64,000 nt of DNA from Linanthus parryae. Lineage: Eukaryota > Streptophyta > Magnoliopsida > Ericales > Polemoniaceae. This document shows, one piece after another, positions 45,491-58,800 of this stretch; the first letter of the stretch is position 1; each line of letters opens with the position of its first letter. Both the position numbers and the translations under genes were made by a program. The notes beneath the pieces were generated by a model that was not told the origin of the DNA, searched no databases, and saw only the letters and a program-made list of their open reading frames with translations. The stretch is from positions 1,118,501-1,182,500 of the forward strand of contig JALGPY010000014.1 in NCBI GenBank assembly GCA_023055425.1, read 5' to 3'.

Positions 45491-48400
45491 ATGGTAACAA
45501 TTTCTCGATTGATTTCATCTTCTTATGATTCATCTTCGTGATCTTAATTGTTTTTGTTTGTGTTGGTTGGATCGGATTCAGGCGAAACCAATCACCAGTC
45601 CCGTTCCGGAGTCGTCGTACCCAACCCTAGCTTTCCTCTTGCTCGCCATCGGTCTCGTCCTCACCGCCTCTTTCTTCATGTAAGCCGATCTGATCAATTT
45701 GATTATATTTATGCAATGAATTCAGATTCATTTCGTGTTTCGGTGATTTTTTTCATCGATTTTGTGCTGAGATGATGAATCCAGATTCATTTTGTGTTTG
45801 ATGACAATTTTTCTGGATTTTGTTCAAAGATGAGGTTAAATTAGGCTAGAATTAGGCTGTTCTAGCATGATTTTGTGTTTCGGTGATTGTTTTTCTCGGT
45901 TTTGTGCTGAGATGATGAATCCAGATTCATGTTGTGTTTGGTGACAAATTTTCTGGATTTTGTGCAAAGATGAGGTTAAATTAGGCTAGAATTAGGCATT
46001 TCGAGCATGATTTTGTGTTTCGTGATTTTTGTCTGGATTTTGTGCTAAGATGATTGATTCAGATTCATGTTGTGTTTGGTGACATTTTCTCTGGATTTTG
46101 TACAAGGTTGAGGGTAAATTAACCAATGATCAGGCAGTTCTAGCCTAATTATCTGTTTCGTGATTGTTTGTCTGGATTTTGTGATAATATGATGAATCCA
46201 GATTCATGTTGTGCTTGGTCACCATTTTCTGGATTTCGTGCCGATTGGTTAGGCTAGAATTAGACGATTTCTAGAGCTAATTGCTGGGTTGCGGCAAGGT
46301 TTTTCAGTTTTGTGGTCTTCTGACTCGAACCGATTCTTGAAGTTGAATTGATCTGGTGTTGGAGAAAGGATGGGAAATAACTCATGTTTTAGCCTTTAGG
46401 GTGAAACTCTGTTATCAGTATCGAGCGATACTCGATACGTATCGTACGATACGATACGATACATGCCATCAGCGTTACGTATCGTTCACCGTATCGCTAA
46501 TGAAAGTGTATCAAACTGTATCGAGCGATACACATCCGATACGATACGTATCCAGCGATACACGATACGTTTGAGAACCGAAACTGGTCTAGGTTTGTTA
46601 GAACCTATTGATATTGAACTAAGTATTACATGGATTATATGAATATTTTGTTAGATGGTCCTACTTCTCTAGGTGTGCCTCAATGTTGCTGGTCAAAAAA
46701 CTAAATTGTATTGAACTTGATAACTGATCTAGCCTTTAGAAGAGAAAGAGTGAAGAAGAAAATGCCAGATAGAAGACAAATTGTTCTATTTACAAGACTC
46801 TAGTGGAATACGGTTTTGTTCGTAGTGTGTACTGATTAGAGATCACTAACTTTAGTATTCCAGTTTTATGTTCCATTTAATTGGATTCTTTTGCCACACA
46901 TAAGCAAGATTATTTAACTACTAATACGATGCCACATAGATATACCCTACATATAACTGATGGTCCACTCAATTCTTCTAATTCATTATTATTCTCACTT
47001 ATGTAATGTGAATATGGGATTCAGTATTGAACATGAGTCTAAAATATATTAACACCCCCTTATAATGGGACTCTATAATTCTAGCTGCATACCAAAAATG
47101 TTAATACGTGCTAGTTAGACTAAGTAAATGTCATATGCAACCAATAAACTCTTCACTATAAGAGTCAGTATATATTTTTTAAGTTGCTTTAAGAAGGGTG
47201 TGCGTATCGTTCCGATACGCGATACGATACGATACACGATCCGAAAATCCTACTATCGATACACGATACGTATCAAACTTTGATAACTATGGGGTGAAAC
47301 AACAGATGCAATTAGTGATTCCACTGAAAACACCTGATACTTTCAATAAGAAATTGTAAAAGCAAGAATCGATAACTATGGGAAGCGAAAATGTAATATG
47401 TTTCATCGGTTGTGTTTCATCTTTAGGCTTCACATCCGCAGACTCCACAACTAAGTTACCTGGAACACAGGGCCTTCTGGTCAGCTGAATGTGAATGTGA
47501 ATGTGGTATTCTGTGGAATTTGGTGGGGTAGGAGTGACTATAATATCGTCGTAGGAGTTTTATCTTTTGTTTTTGCGGATTTTAAACTATGGAGCTGCTC
47601 GATTTTGTGCAATATTTTGAACTCAGAACTTCAAAATTACACGTATCTTAGTGAATTTGACTTCGGTCCCGCTACTATTTAGATTATTGTTTGCTGTATT
47701 ATTCCATAGTGCAAAGTTTTAAAGAAATGGTCATCACAAGTTTATGTTGTTAGCTTGCAATCTAGTACATGTAAGGACTTGTTGGCTTCCAAAATTTTAG
47801 TGAATGAAAGGTATCTGGTATTCTATACCCATTGTCCTGTATAACCAACTGCCCTGCAAATGTGCAAATGCTTTGTTTCATGTGCTCCTTAGGGCATCTG
47901 CAACCCATTGGGGGGAGGGGGAGGGGGAAAATTGTATAAAAATGTGGAGCTAATTAGGCTGCCTGGTGATGAGATAATCTGACTGCGTGAATTTGTTTTC
48001 CAAAGCCGGAAGATTTAACTGGCCTTTTAAAAAATAATCCTATTGTAGTCCTCGTCTCCTAGATCAAACAAACACCATATCTATAGTAACCTTAACACTC
48101 TCAATCCCAGCTGTATCCCATCCCTCTTGATTGCAGCACTCTCAATCTGTCTCATCTTAGCCATGAAACATCTGCTGTCTTTGCTTTCTCCCGGGGAAGT
48201 GCTCATGTCACACTTATTAATTAACTCCATCTTTGTAACTGTCATACAATTATGGCATAGTATGGTTTTGAAACATAACTGTTTTATGGTGTAAACTATA
48301 CAGTATCCCCTACGAACTTTGTCAAAATGATTCAAGTTGCCTGTGGTTGAAACTTGAAACAAGTGAGAGCTATCTATTATTCTTTTCTGTTATACTTGGT

Positions 48401-49882
48401 GTTCTTATGATTACTTAGAAAATGTGAGTTGTAACACCTTGATAATTCCTTGGTAATCTCATCTAGAATGGAATGTGGCGTCACTTCCTAACCCGCCCAC
48501 TTAAGCAGATTAGGCTTAAAGTCCCCAAACATCAGATCATGATACCTCCTCTTAAACCTACGGTACATGGCCTCGTCTGGCAGAGAGAGAAATGGGCTCT
48601 CACCGAGGGATGTCGAAACTTCCTTATACTCCACTGCAAAACACCAACATCCGCCCACTCATTGCATTTATCTACTACATGGTCACGTAATTCAGCCAAT
48701 GTCTGCCCTTCTTACATGGGCACCTCAAAGGATGCCAGGTAGGAATCGCCGTCTTGGCACTTGGCCTTAAAAAGTTCCAGTAAGGATCCATCTACAAAGG
48801 AAAAGAACACTCTATAAGAACCCTAGGCGAAAGAAAAAGGGTACTCCTCACTCCTCGGTAGGTCGGCACATGCCGAAAAGAAAGTACGGTAAACAGCTAA
48901 CCACATAAGCATAAAGAGGCATATAAGGGGCCTATACTACCCATGTACCCAAATCGGCTTGTTCCAATTTTGCAATCCATTTTTCTAATTCAGTTCTGAT
49001 TTGGCCTAATCAGCTTTTAATCCTTTTGGAAGGCCTTGCTGTGATTCCACCGATTGTAATATTCCGTCCCACATCGAGATACTGAGTATTAGATATATAA
49101 TTCAGTGGTAACGTGGAGTCCCTCTATTGTTGTGGTCTTTGGTCTTGCATGTGTAATACTGCAGCAATATAAAGCTGCGTCGCAATTGCATATATGATGC
49201 ACATTGCTTATCCACTTCAAATGTTGCGTGTCTCATTTCGTACTTTTCTGTGCACTACTGAATTCCCATAGGGTTTTCTTGACTCTAATATATGCAGTGT
49301 ATCTACTAAAGAACCATGTTGAAACCCCAATCAGGATATAAATTGTGGTAGTACAACTTAGGGGTGAGCAAAATTCTCCCAAACCGGCCGCCCCACACCA
49401 ATCCGCACCAAACCGGTCCAATTTTACAAAATTAACTCAGGAATGCCAGTGGTGAAAGATATATGTTATGAATAGATGAACTTCGGTAGCAAGGGAGTGT
49501 CTGATAGTTACAAGGGAAAACGATTTGTGCTGACTCTAGCGATTAAACTTCATTCATGTCTGCTGCAGTAGAGTTCATAACTTGCATGGAAAAATTGTCA
49601 CCTTTCATTTTCCCGAGTTATGCACTTCTAATCTCTTGATCTCTGTTTGTAGATATGAAGCGACGTCTTCGAGGAAAGGCCGCAGCCTGGCGAAGGAGCT
49701 CGTGACAGGAGGAGTCGCATCCCTCTTCTTGGTACATTTCGCTTTCTCTTTCAAGTTTCAAGTCTGCTTTTTTTAGGTGTTTTTACGGAATACCAAGCGT
49801 GGATTCTGAATCTGTAATGGCCTTGTCGGTGCAGGGTTTTGGGTCATTGTTCCTGCTGCTTTCTTGCGGTGTTTATGTCTGA
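45491..49882 (+). CDS. OST5: OST5/TMEM258 subunit of oligosaccharyltransferase
   Basis: Four exons: 45491-45493 (the ATG alone), 45582-45679, 49653-49731 and 49835-49882; 75 aa, GT-AG, phases match. Sequence: AKPITSPVPESSYPTLAFLL, IGLVLTASFFIYEATSSRKG, RSLAKELVTGGVASLFLGFG, ending LFLLLSCGVYV. Two membrane segments (about 17-36 and 55-74) with a short basic cytosolic loop, the usual length and layout of the TMEM258/Ost5 family. In yeast and animals this ER-membrane subunit supports the OST complex that moves the Glc3Man9GlcNAc2 glycan from dolichol to Asn in nascent proteins; the plant protein is expected to do the same. Intron 2 is about 4 kb and holds a Mutator-like insertion. A partial duplicate lies at 55814-62763. 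Confidence 0.95.
46408..47291. mobile_element. Non-autonomous Mutator-like element, 884 bp
   Basis: Flanked by GGGTGAAAC on both sides (46399-46407 and 47292-47300), a 9-bp target duplication. Ends TCTGTTATCAGTATCGAGCG and CGTATCAAACTTTGATAACT-type are inverted, followed inside by clusters of CGATAC/GTATCG at both ends. No transposase frame inside. The two paralogous introns downstream lack it (empty site near 56405 and 59493). Confidence 0.85.
48420..49150 (-). mobile_element. LTR-retroelement fragment in OST5 intron 2
   Basis: Non-shared with the downstream intron copies over most of its length. It has TGTAACACCTTGATAATTCC at the left and ATTCCGTCCCACATCGAGA at the right, motifs seen in plant LTRs. 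Minus-strand coding-like pieces are interrupted. Family not determined. Confidence 0.35.
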
Positions 49883-50329
49883 TTTCTCCGGTGGTTCGGT
49901 AGCTGCTAATATCAAAACTATCATCAACAGCAAGAAGAAGAGTATTAGATAAGAAGAGTATTAGATAGTAAAAACTAGTATTGAGAAAACTCCATGAGTG
50001 TGTCTTGTTGTGGCAAGATGTGATTTCTTGTATCTGCAAATTATGCTTGAAAGACAGCAGACCCTTTTTTCTTTCCTTTTTTTTGGCTTTACCTATTTGG
50101 AATTTAGAGAGCATTCTCTTTTTTGTTTTTGGTAAACCCGGTAACTACAGGTTTGCATTCTTAAGTTTTCAGGCGTTTGTCGGCCTCAGTTTTCTCATGC
50201 TAGTTTACCTTCGTACTGTGGTTTGCTAGCTATGCACTAGAGCATGGGTTTATTTAGTACCCAGCCGAAGGGTAGCAGCGGAGAGTTGTGGATGTACAAT
50301 CCCTTTGAGGTTTTTTCATATAAATAGTA

Positions 50330-51330
50330 TCTCTTAAAAAAACCATGTAAGGCCAATCAAAAGCAGCAGCTAATGCTAAAATAGTGCGAAATGTGGCAAA
50401 GTGGTGTGTTTTACAACTGGGCTAAAAGTTTTTTCAGGTGTTTGATGAAAATTTTTTGCAATGTCTAGAAATAGTGCATTAGTGTATAGTTTGGTTTTGT
50501 ACACCCATTTGTTACCAATTATGGTTGCAGATGGATGTGGACTAACAAGAGTTCAAGTATTTTGTTTAGTGAGGTTGTTGAATTCTTCAGCTATGGCAGA
50601 TTGCGACTAAGAGTGTTTAACAACTTCAGAAAAAGAAGTAGGATTAGAAGAACTCACTGTGACAGTATGAAAATCAGAAGATGGAGAGGAATTGGTGCTG
50701 TTTTAAACATTGTACACCAATTTCTTCATAGAAATACCAGATTTGCTGCGAGTTTGCATGTGATGATCTCCTTGTTTAGAAGGAGGATCATGTTGCTGAT
50801 TGAATTGACTCATCATTGAGTGATCAGGTGTTGATACCCTGCCTGAGCTGGGTGATTGCAGAGCACTAGTGGAGAGAACTGGAGATGTAACATGCTGGCC
50901 AGCTGGTTGCACCAAGTCACACACTCTCAGAATGTGACACATAAGCAGGGATTGTATTATTGGCAATGTTTGTGTCAGCAAACCCGGTGTGTGTGTGTGG
51001 GGGGGGGGGGGGGACATGTATCAATAGTGCCTGAAACAGAAACATAATCAAAGTCGGAATGTGATGGGGAGAAAGAATAAGTAGTATTATTAGTAGAAGA
51101 GGAATTGAAAGTTGAACCTGCATAAGGAAAGATCAGTTCATCAAACACAACATCACGACTAATGTAGAAATTTTGAATGTCCCTATCAAAGATAATCTCA
51201 CATCTAGGACTAATTATTAGGTAATCTAGAATAAATGATCTGTCCGTACGGCAATCCATACAACAAATGACACATGATATAATATTATTATGTGTCATAT
51301 GCTGTATGGACTGGAATACGAACACATCAT
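50330..51330 (-). mobile_element. Ty1/copia pol fragment
   Basis: Minus strand reads, in order, DRDIQNFYISRDVVFDELIF (end of integrase), HHMQTRSKSGISMKK (linker before RT) and, with stops and a frameshift, GNKWVYKTK and FHQTPGKTFSPVVKHTTL (start of reverse transcriptase), ending near LAAAFDWPLHG. No LTRs seen, so it is a fragment. A G run (about 51000-51015) interrupts it. Confidence 0.8.
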
Positions 51331-51653
51331 TTACTTTTAGAGTACGTAATAACTAATCAACATCTAGTGACTTTCAAGTAAATAGGGGTATGAATGAATT
51401 TATTTCAGAACCATCGAGTGAAATTGAAGAATAAAACAATAATATTAGTCTCCACAGAGTTTACAAACTTTACACTATAACCCCGATGACCCAAACATCT
51501 TTCAGTAAAGCCATTCTCTTATAACCCCTAATACCTTTTAGTTTTACATTTCGACCCTTCATATCCCAAGAATTACAAAACGACCCCACATATCCCAAGA
51601 AAAGAAAGAGCCAATACACCATCATAGACACACACACACACAGATAGCTCTTC

Positions 51654-51693
<40 letters not shown>

Positions 51694-53069
51694 GAAGCCG
51701 GCGAACCCGACGGAGCTCGAATCTTCGCACTCCACCCACCATGTAAGAAAGCCCTAAAAACTCTTCATTTCCAAATAAAATTCATATCTTATTTTTCTTG
51801 GGTATTTCAAAATTGGGGGTTTAGGGTTTAGGGTTTAGGTAATTTCTCTTACTGTTGGAACATAAAATTGAGAATTTGAAAGATTCAACTCATTATCAGA
51901 TAGGCAATTTCAGAATTGAATAAACATGCTTTCTGGGTGAAGTGAACATGGATTTATTTGCTTATTTGTGTTGCATGCTTCAAAATTGCAAGGGATTGAT
52001 TGATTGATTGATGATGTTGCTAGGAAGTTGTTTGGAACTAAAGGGTAAGTTTGGATTGGACTAAATGTATTCCAGGTATTAGTTGATACCGTGTTTGATT
52101 TTTCTGGACTAATTTTAATTTTAGTCCCCTCTTACATGACCTAGGATTGGACTATTGTACCTTAATACTGCACGAAACCCAAACACATTACTACTATCAA
52201 TTACTAGTTGATACTTACCATGTTTGATTGTTCTGGACCAATTTTAATACCGGTACTAAATAGTGAAAAGATAGAGTTCAATGCCCTCAATTTTAGTCCC
52301 CTCTCACATGAGCTAGGATTGGACTATTTGTACCTTAATACTGCACGAAACCCAAACACATTATTAATTATACTTCAACTGTTCCAATTGAATCGTATCC
52401 GAAAGATTTAATCCAGTCCAGTCCAATCTGGCTAGTCCGGAAAACCAAACGTGCCATAAGAAACATGTTGTGTACTCACGGGTTTACACACTTGTGAGAT
52501 TTGTTCTTGTTTTGCGGCTTGCAACGGCAAGACATACAGGGCTTTCTGGCGGTGAAGATAAGTGAAAGTTTGGCTTCAACATTTAAATGGGAAACCAATG
52601 ATTGAATGATAGTCTCGTTGCCTGACTAGAAAATGGCGCGTTTAAGAGCTTATCAAATTTTACTGTTTGGAGTGGTTTCGAGTTTCATGGATCTAGCATT
52701 ATACTGTTTGCGGTCAGAGGAGCCATTTTGATTGTTTTTTGCAATTCCTCTCTATTTTACATTTTTTATTCAAATGTTATGGTGAATTTTACTGCCTCTT
52801 TCAATGAATTGAATTTGCGTTTACTCATTGTGAAACTAGATACCTATATAAATATTTAGTCTGCATTGTGGTAAAATGCTAGATCCATCTCTGCCTACGG
52901 GTTCACTCACTTCACTAATTTTCTTCAATATCTTGTTTTTCTGTGTAATTTTGTTTCCACAGACGTTGTGGCATACGTGTTTGTGAATTAGATTCATGGA
53001 TGTCTTGGTCTTTTCAATATACATTTCAATAAGCCACTTTGGTATTTCAGTAATCACCAGGTACAAGTC
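51331..53069 (+). other. Upstream region of the F-box gene, possible 5'UTR exon and intron
   Basis: A (GA)n leader-like stretch at 51658-51690 is followed by CCACCAT|GTAAGA at 51741, a good splice donor; CAG|GTACAAGTCATGG at 53060 could be the matching acceptor. The ATG at 51740 would be split by that donor and read out of frame with the F-box protein, so a non-coding leader exon is preferred. A MITE-E copy lies inside the presumed intron. Confidence 0.4.
52042..52456. mobile_element. Tourist-like MITE (MITE-E), 415 bp with internal duplication
   Basis: Ends AGGGTAAGTTTGGATTGGAC and CCGGAAAACCAAACGTGCC, with TAA at each side. A ~75-bp inner block (GATTGGACTATT.GTACCTTA and GCACGAAACCCAAACACATT) occurs twice, at about 52125 and 52292. 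Related to 4900-5223. Confidence 0.75.
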
Positions 53070-54315
53070 ATGGGTTCAACCTCATGCGTGCAAGATGAAG
53101 ATAGGATCAGCAACTTGCCAGACACTGTAATCGGCCACATCCTAAGCTTTTTACCCAGAAAAGATGCTGTAGCGACAAGTGTTTTGTCGACCAAATGGAA
53201 AGATTCGTGGACATTTACAACCAGGCTTGAGTTTGTTGATGAACTATTACGTCCCCATCTCCAGTCGGGTTTCATGAATTTTGTGGAACGCGAACTTCTA
53301 CGCGAACGGCCAAATAAGGTCTACTTTGAATGCCGCGGTTATTATGATGTTTCACGTGTCAATGAATGGATTGCATCTGTCTTGAAGCGTGACAACATGC
53401 AAGAACTTCATCTCACTATCCGAGTGAGGCTAGATGCCAGGCTACCAGGGGATCTGTTTCGCAAGGAAACACTGGTTAAATTGAAGCTGGATATCGAGTG
53501 TGTAATGGATATAGCACAATCTGTTTGGCTACCTCGTCTCAAGGTTCTTAAGATTCAATATGCCAGATTCTTAGATGGGGACTCACTCACTAATCTCCTC
53601 TGTGGCTGCCCGTTGCTTGAAAATCTGAGTTTGGGCTCTTGCTTTGATGAAGACATACATGTAATCAATATCCGTGCTCCTGTGCTCACGAGGTTGAAGT
53701 TGGCCTCGTTGGTGCGTTGGGATCCTTGTTCTTCATTTTTTGGAATCAAACTTGTGCTCGAAACCCCTATGCTCACAGATTTGGTAATATATGATTTACT
53801 ATATGAATATTACGAGTTCAACAACCTAAATCATCTGAAGCAAGGAATTATTAGCATGGACTGTTCGTGGCCTGACGGCGAAGACGAATTTCCCCTCTCT
53901 TACAACCACAGTAAGGCTGTAGAAGATATTCTTGAGGCGGTATCTCGAGTGCAGACTCTAGACTTGTCACGTTGTTCAATGGAGGTATGCTGAATTGCTG
54001 ATACAGTTCCCGCGTTCCTTAGCATGTATATAATATTCTCATAATTAGAGTTCTAAAGATAGTTGTTGTCACGGAGTCAACTTTAAGCGACAAATTTTCG
54101 CCCTAAAATCGTCCCCGTTCCGTAGCCAAGTCTCGACTTGGTTCAGTCTTTCACCACACACACAACGATATTTTGCGTACAGAAAACATTAACAGAGATA
54201 GGAAATCCCAACCTTTTATTACTATCATCAAAAGGATTTTACACTTGAGTTTTCCCTTAAATTCCCGCTATCCAAGCACAGCCCCAAGCCCTGCCTGAAA
54301 CACCCTGCAGAGAAC

Positions 54316-54391
<76 letters not shown>

Positions 54392-54393
54392 TG

Positions 54394-54424
<31 letters not shown>

Positions 54425-55227
54425 GTGTGGGTGTGTATGTATATATACAATTGTGTGTGTGTGCTTGGCAACAACCAATGTTGCCACAGTACCGCTAAAT
54501 CCTCATTGCTTCAAAACGGAACTTGTGCGACGGATTATGGAGATGATCCATAGCAATGAACCTATGGAGCTAACAGTTGTCTACTTAGCTATCTTGTCAA
54601 AGTGTCGTCACATTTTTATTTAATTTTTTATTCTTTTATTCTTTCCTGATCTGTGTTAGCCCGTGAAGGTTATTGATCGGTACCAGAGCAGGTTACCTGT
54701 ATTTCAACATCTCACAAAGTTGACACTTAGCTCGAGTCCTTGTTACTATTGGAACATGCTGCCGCTGTATCTTGAGAAGTCACCGCATCTGAGAACCCTT
54801 ACCTTTACAGACGTGGGTTTCTAAAACTTCCTTTTTTTCCAAGTTCTACCATGTAACAAAAACGTACTGTCTAATTACCGTTGTTAAGATTTCAAATTTA
54901 TGTTCGATTCAGGGGCTTGAATTTCAAGGAAACCAAGAAACTTGCAGATGCTGCGACCTAAACCATTTTTCTCCGCCGGATGCTGTGCCCATTTGCTTGC
55001 ACTATCACCTGAAGATAATTGAATTAGGGAAATTTTATGGATTTGATGAAGGGGTACAGATAATGAAGTACTTCCTGGAGAATTCACGAGTTCTGGAGAA
55101 GCTGGTTGTGTATCCCTATTCGTTGTCCGTGTACAAGAAGCTGGATGTTATTATTAAGGAACTTGTGATGCTACCAAGACCCTCAGATTGCCAGATCGTG
55201 TTTCCTAAATCTATCTACGAGACATAA
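53070..55227 (+). CDS. F-box/FBD/LRR protein
   Basis: Three exons: 53070-53984, 54660-54812 and 54913-55227, all phase 0 with GT-AG; 460 aa. F-box at about 10-55 (ISNLPDTVIGHILSFLPRKD, then SVLSTKWKDSW). The middle has irregular leucine-rich segments (LVKLKLDIECV, LPRLKVLKI, CPLLENLSLGSC). The C-terminus is FBD-like (IMKYFLENSRVLEKLVVYPY). Members of this large plant family are thought to be substrate adaptors of SCF ubiquitin ligases, binding SKP1/ASK through the F-box; the substrate is unknown. Intron 1 holds a compound microsatellite. The gene sits between OST5 and its partial duplicate. Confidence 0.92.
54318..54418. repeat. Compound microsatellite (CT)n(GATA)n(GT)n
   Basis: CT repeat about 54320-54349, GATA repeat to about 54388, GT repeat to about 54416, all in F-box gene intron 1. 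Likely length-polymorphic. Confidence 0.95.
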
Positions 55228-55312
55228 TTCGTGGAAGTTAACTGCATACATCTGGCCAAGGATTGAAACTATGCGAACACTATCCAAATTCAGATTTTGT
55301 CACTTTTGTGAG

Positions 55313-55354
<42 letters not shown>
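55313..55354. repeat. Poly-T tract, about 40 nt
   Basis: Uninterrupted T run about 90 bp after the F-box stop codon, in its 3'UTR or flank. Confidence 0.9.
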
Positions 55355-55881
55355 CTGTAGCGTATTGAGATATCATGCCTTGATCTCAGCATAATGAGCT
55401 TGCTAATGGTTTGTGAGACTTGAGGTTCTCTTCCAAATGGGCAGAAACTTTTCATGCACTTCCGGAATTCGCTCCTCTTTGTGGTTATTTCTCCCACAGG
55501 CTCTGCAGACACTGCTGATCTCCGTTTTCATGATTGCATAGGTGTTTACTTTTACTTGGAGTTGTTTATTGGGTTGCCGTAGTGAGCTCTGCATCTATAA
55601 CTGATGGCGATACTCGATTTCACAGGCGGTTGGAATCATGATTATAACGTCAAAAGTATTTGTCGTCTTCATAATTGTGTACAGGAGGAAGTACCACACT
55701 GATAAGGAGTAGTAATTAGCAAAATCATGCCAGTCTTCAGCAAAATACATTTGGTCGTGTCTTTGCAATAAATGAACATTCCAAACACGATCATTTGGAA
55801 CTTAAGGTGTACCATGTCGGCTATCCCCATTGCTTTCCTCTTGCTCGCGATCGGTCTCGTCCTCACCGCCTCTTTCTTCAT

Positions 55882-58800
55882 GTAAGCCGATCTGATCAAT
55901 TTGTTTATGTTATGTGATGAATTCAGATTCATTTCGTGTTTCAGTGATTGTTTTTCTCGATTTTGTGCTGAGATGATGAATCCAGATTCATTTTGTGTTT
56001 GGTGACTAATTTTCTGGATTTTGTGCAACGATGAGGATAAATTAGGCTAGAATTAGGCAGTTCTAGCATGATTTTGTGTTTCCTGATTTTTGTCTGGATT
56101 TTGTGCTAAAATGGTGAATTCAGGTTCATGTTGTGTTTGGTGACAATTTTTCTGGATTTTGTTGTTCTAGCCTAATTTTGTGTTTTGTGAATGTTTGTCT
56201 GGATTTTGTGCTTAAGATGATGAATTCAGATTCATGTTCTGTTTGGTGACCAATTTCTGGATTTTGTGTGATGATGAGGATAGATTAGAGTTAATTGCTG
56301 GGTTGCAGCAAGGTTTTTCGATTTTATGGTCCCTCGAGTCAACTGATTTTTGAAACTGAATTTATCTAGTGTTGGAGAGTGGAGGGGTAATAGCTCATGT
56401 TATAGGATGAAACAACCGAAGCAACTAGTGATTCCCCTGAAACACCTGCAGAAATAGATTACTATGGGAATTTGTCAAAGCAGAAATAGATTACTATGGG
56501 AAGTGAAAATGTAATATGTTTCCATCCATTTTGTTTCATCTTTATGCTATGGGTCCCCACAGACTCCACACACTCCACAGCTAGTTTACCTGAAACACAG
56601 GCCCTTTCTGGTCCCGGGAAAGGGAATGTGAATGTGGTATCCTGTGGAATTCGGTACAATAGGAGAAAGCTTTTTTGGATATCTTCTAAGGAGTTCTACC
56701 TCCTTTTTTTTTTTTTTCCAGATTTTAAAATATGGAATTGATCACTTTAGAATTACATGTATCTTAGCAAATTTGACTTAATTCCCCCTACTATACAGAT
56801 GATTGAGGTGCTGATAGTGAAAACTTCCCGCATCACCCAATTTACCGTTCTGGATTGCTAGTTGTCCATGTTTCGGAACTGGTGATCCAATTCGCAATTC
56901 CCTGGGTATGAGTGAATTGCGGTAACACAGGTCCACACTCCACACTATATATTAGTAGGCCCCTAATACTAGAATTAGACCCATACTAGTAAGGTATTCA
57001 ATTCTGGGGCAAGAAACATTTCATGAGAAAACTCAAATACGGGTTCAATCTCATAATAACTCCAAATCTAGTGAAGTTTTCCATGTTCTCACTTTTAAGT
57101 CTTACCTCAGAAGCTCAAACGTCTGTTCAAGTAAGGATGGTTTATTAACCAAGGAGACTTGATCCATACTGTTGTTTTATAGGACAGCTTGAGTAGTTTG
57201 TCTGCCTAGTTAAGATAGATTTTTGTGTTATTCCATAGTGGCAATGGTTTAAAGGAATAGTCATCAAAAGTTTATGCTGTAATACAGTATATCGAGGGGA
57301 CTTGTTTGCTTCTAAAATTTTAGTGTATGAAAGGTATCTGGTATTCAAATACCCACTGTCCTGTAAAACATGTACTACACTGAAAATGTGCAAATATTCA
57401 TGTTCTCCTTAGTAATTTCCTTTTATGATTACTGGTAGACACTTGCTTTGTTGCAAATATGTTTTATTTTGCTCTGTTTGACTAGGAGAGAGTGGACCTT
57501 GACTCTGCAGACTCAACATGAGCTAGTTCCTTTGTAGTTCTATACTAAATTTCTTTATTATAGCCACTTAAGAGGTAGAATAGAACTTAACTCGAGGGGT
57601 TGTATATTACCTGGCTGTTGACATCAGGTCACCCGGGATGGGTGCAACCTGCCCCTGAACACTTGTGTATAGGCCTTGGTTGTTAACAATGTTGACATAG
57701 GATAGGATTAAGACTCAATCTTGTGTGGTCAAATAAAAGTCCGGGATTGGGACTCAATGGAGCCTTCAATAATTCACTGCTAATCCCTCAACACGTGCTT
57801 ATCTAAAACCTGACCTATAGGTTCCTCAACACGTGCTTATCTAAAACCTGACCTATAGGTTCCAGGAAGGAGTGGGCTGCACTTGGTTGAATTAGGGTTC
57901 CCTGTCACTTTGGGTTCATTGCTGCTATGGCAGTTGAATTCCCTGGCGCTAACATGCTCAATGGTGGCTAGTTGTGGCTATATGTGGTCACTTTTCTCAG
58001 TAATCGGTTGATTTGGTTGTGTGGTCTGTGAAATTACCGTCTCTTAGTGACGAGTTTGTGATCTTGGACTGGGGTTTTATTTTGTGGGCATAGTCTCTGT
58101 TTGTGTGAATATCAGTACTGCTAAGGTTTCATCTGAAGAGTTTGATGGTGGAATTGGTGTGTATTAGGGGCCCAGTTGGTGACCGCTGGCGTGGTGATGA
58201 GATGATTTGACTGTGTGTATCTGTTTTCCATAGTTAGAACGTTTAACTGGTCTTTTTCATAAACAATCCTATTGCGGCCTTAGATCAAACAAACGCCATA
58301 ACCTTAACACTCTCAATCGCAGCTGTATCCCATCCCTTTTAATTGCAGCACTCTCAATCTGTCTCAAGCCATGAAACATCCATTGTTGTTGCTTTCTCCA
58401 GGGGAAGTGCGCATTTCAAACTTATTAACTAACAGTCTTTTGAACTGCCGTACTATGATTTCATAGTACGCATGGACGGATGCACATTGGTATTAACTCA
58501 AGTTCTTAAAATTTGAATTTTACCCCTATTGTGTGTCGTTTTTTCAAATTAGTCTCACAAAAACTGTACTATAGCCCCCTACTCATCTTTCCAAATCAGA
58601 TTTTTTACCCTTATTTTATGTTACTTTCTACTTTAGCCCCTACTGTAACAAATTCCTGGATCCGCCCCTGATAGTATGGTGTCAAAACATAACTGTTTTT
58701 ATGGTGTAAACTGTACAGTATTCGTCACAACTAATTTATTGCATTTACGATACACGTTGCTTATCCACTTCTAACGTCGCATGTCTCATTTCGTACTTCT

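Noticed and set aside
53555..53776. Minus-strand frame inside the F-box exon
   Set aside because: Shadow of the F-box coding sequence.
57145..57393. Two near-identical 82-codon minus-strand frames (also at 60223-60471) as a gene pair
   Set aside because: They are identical because introns B and C were duplicated; the same frame is not kept in intron copy A and there is no coding signature.
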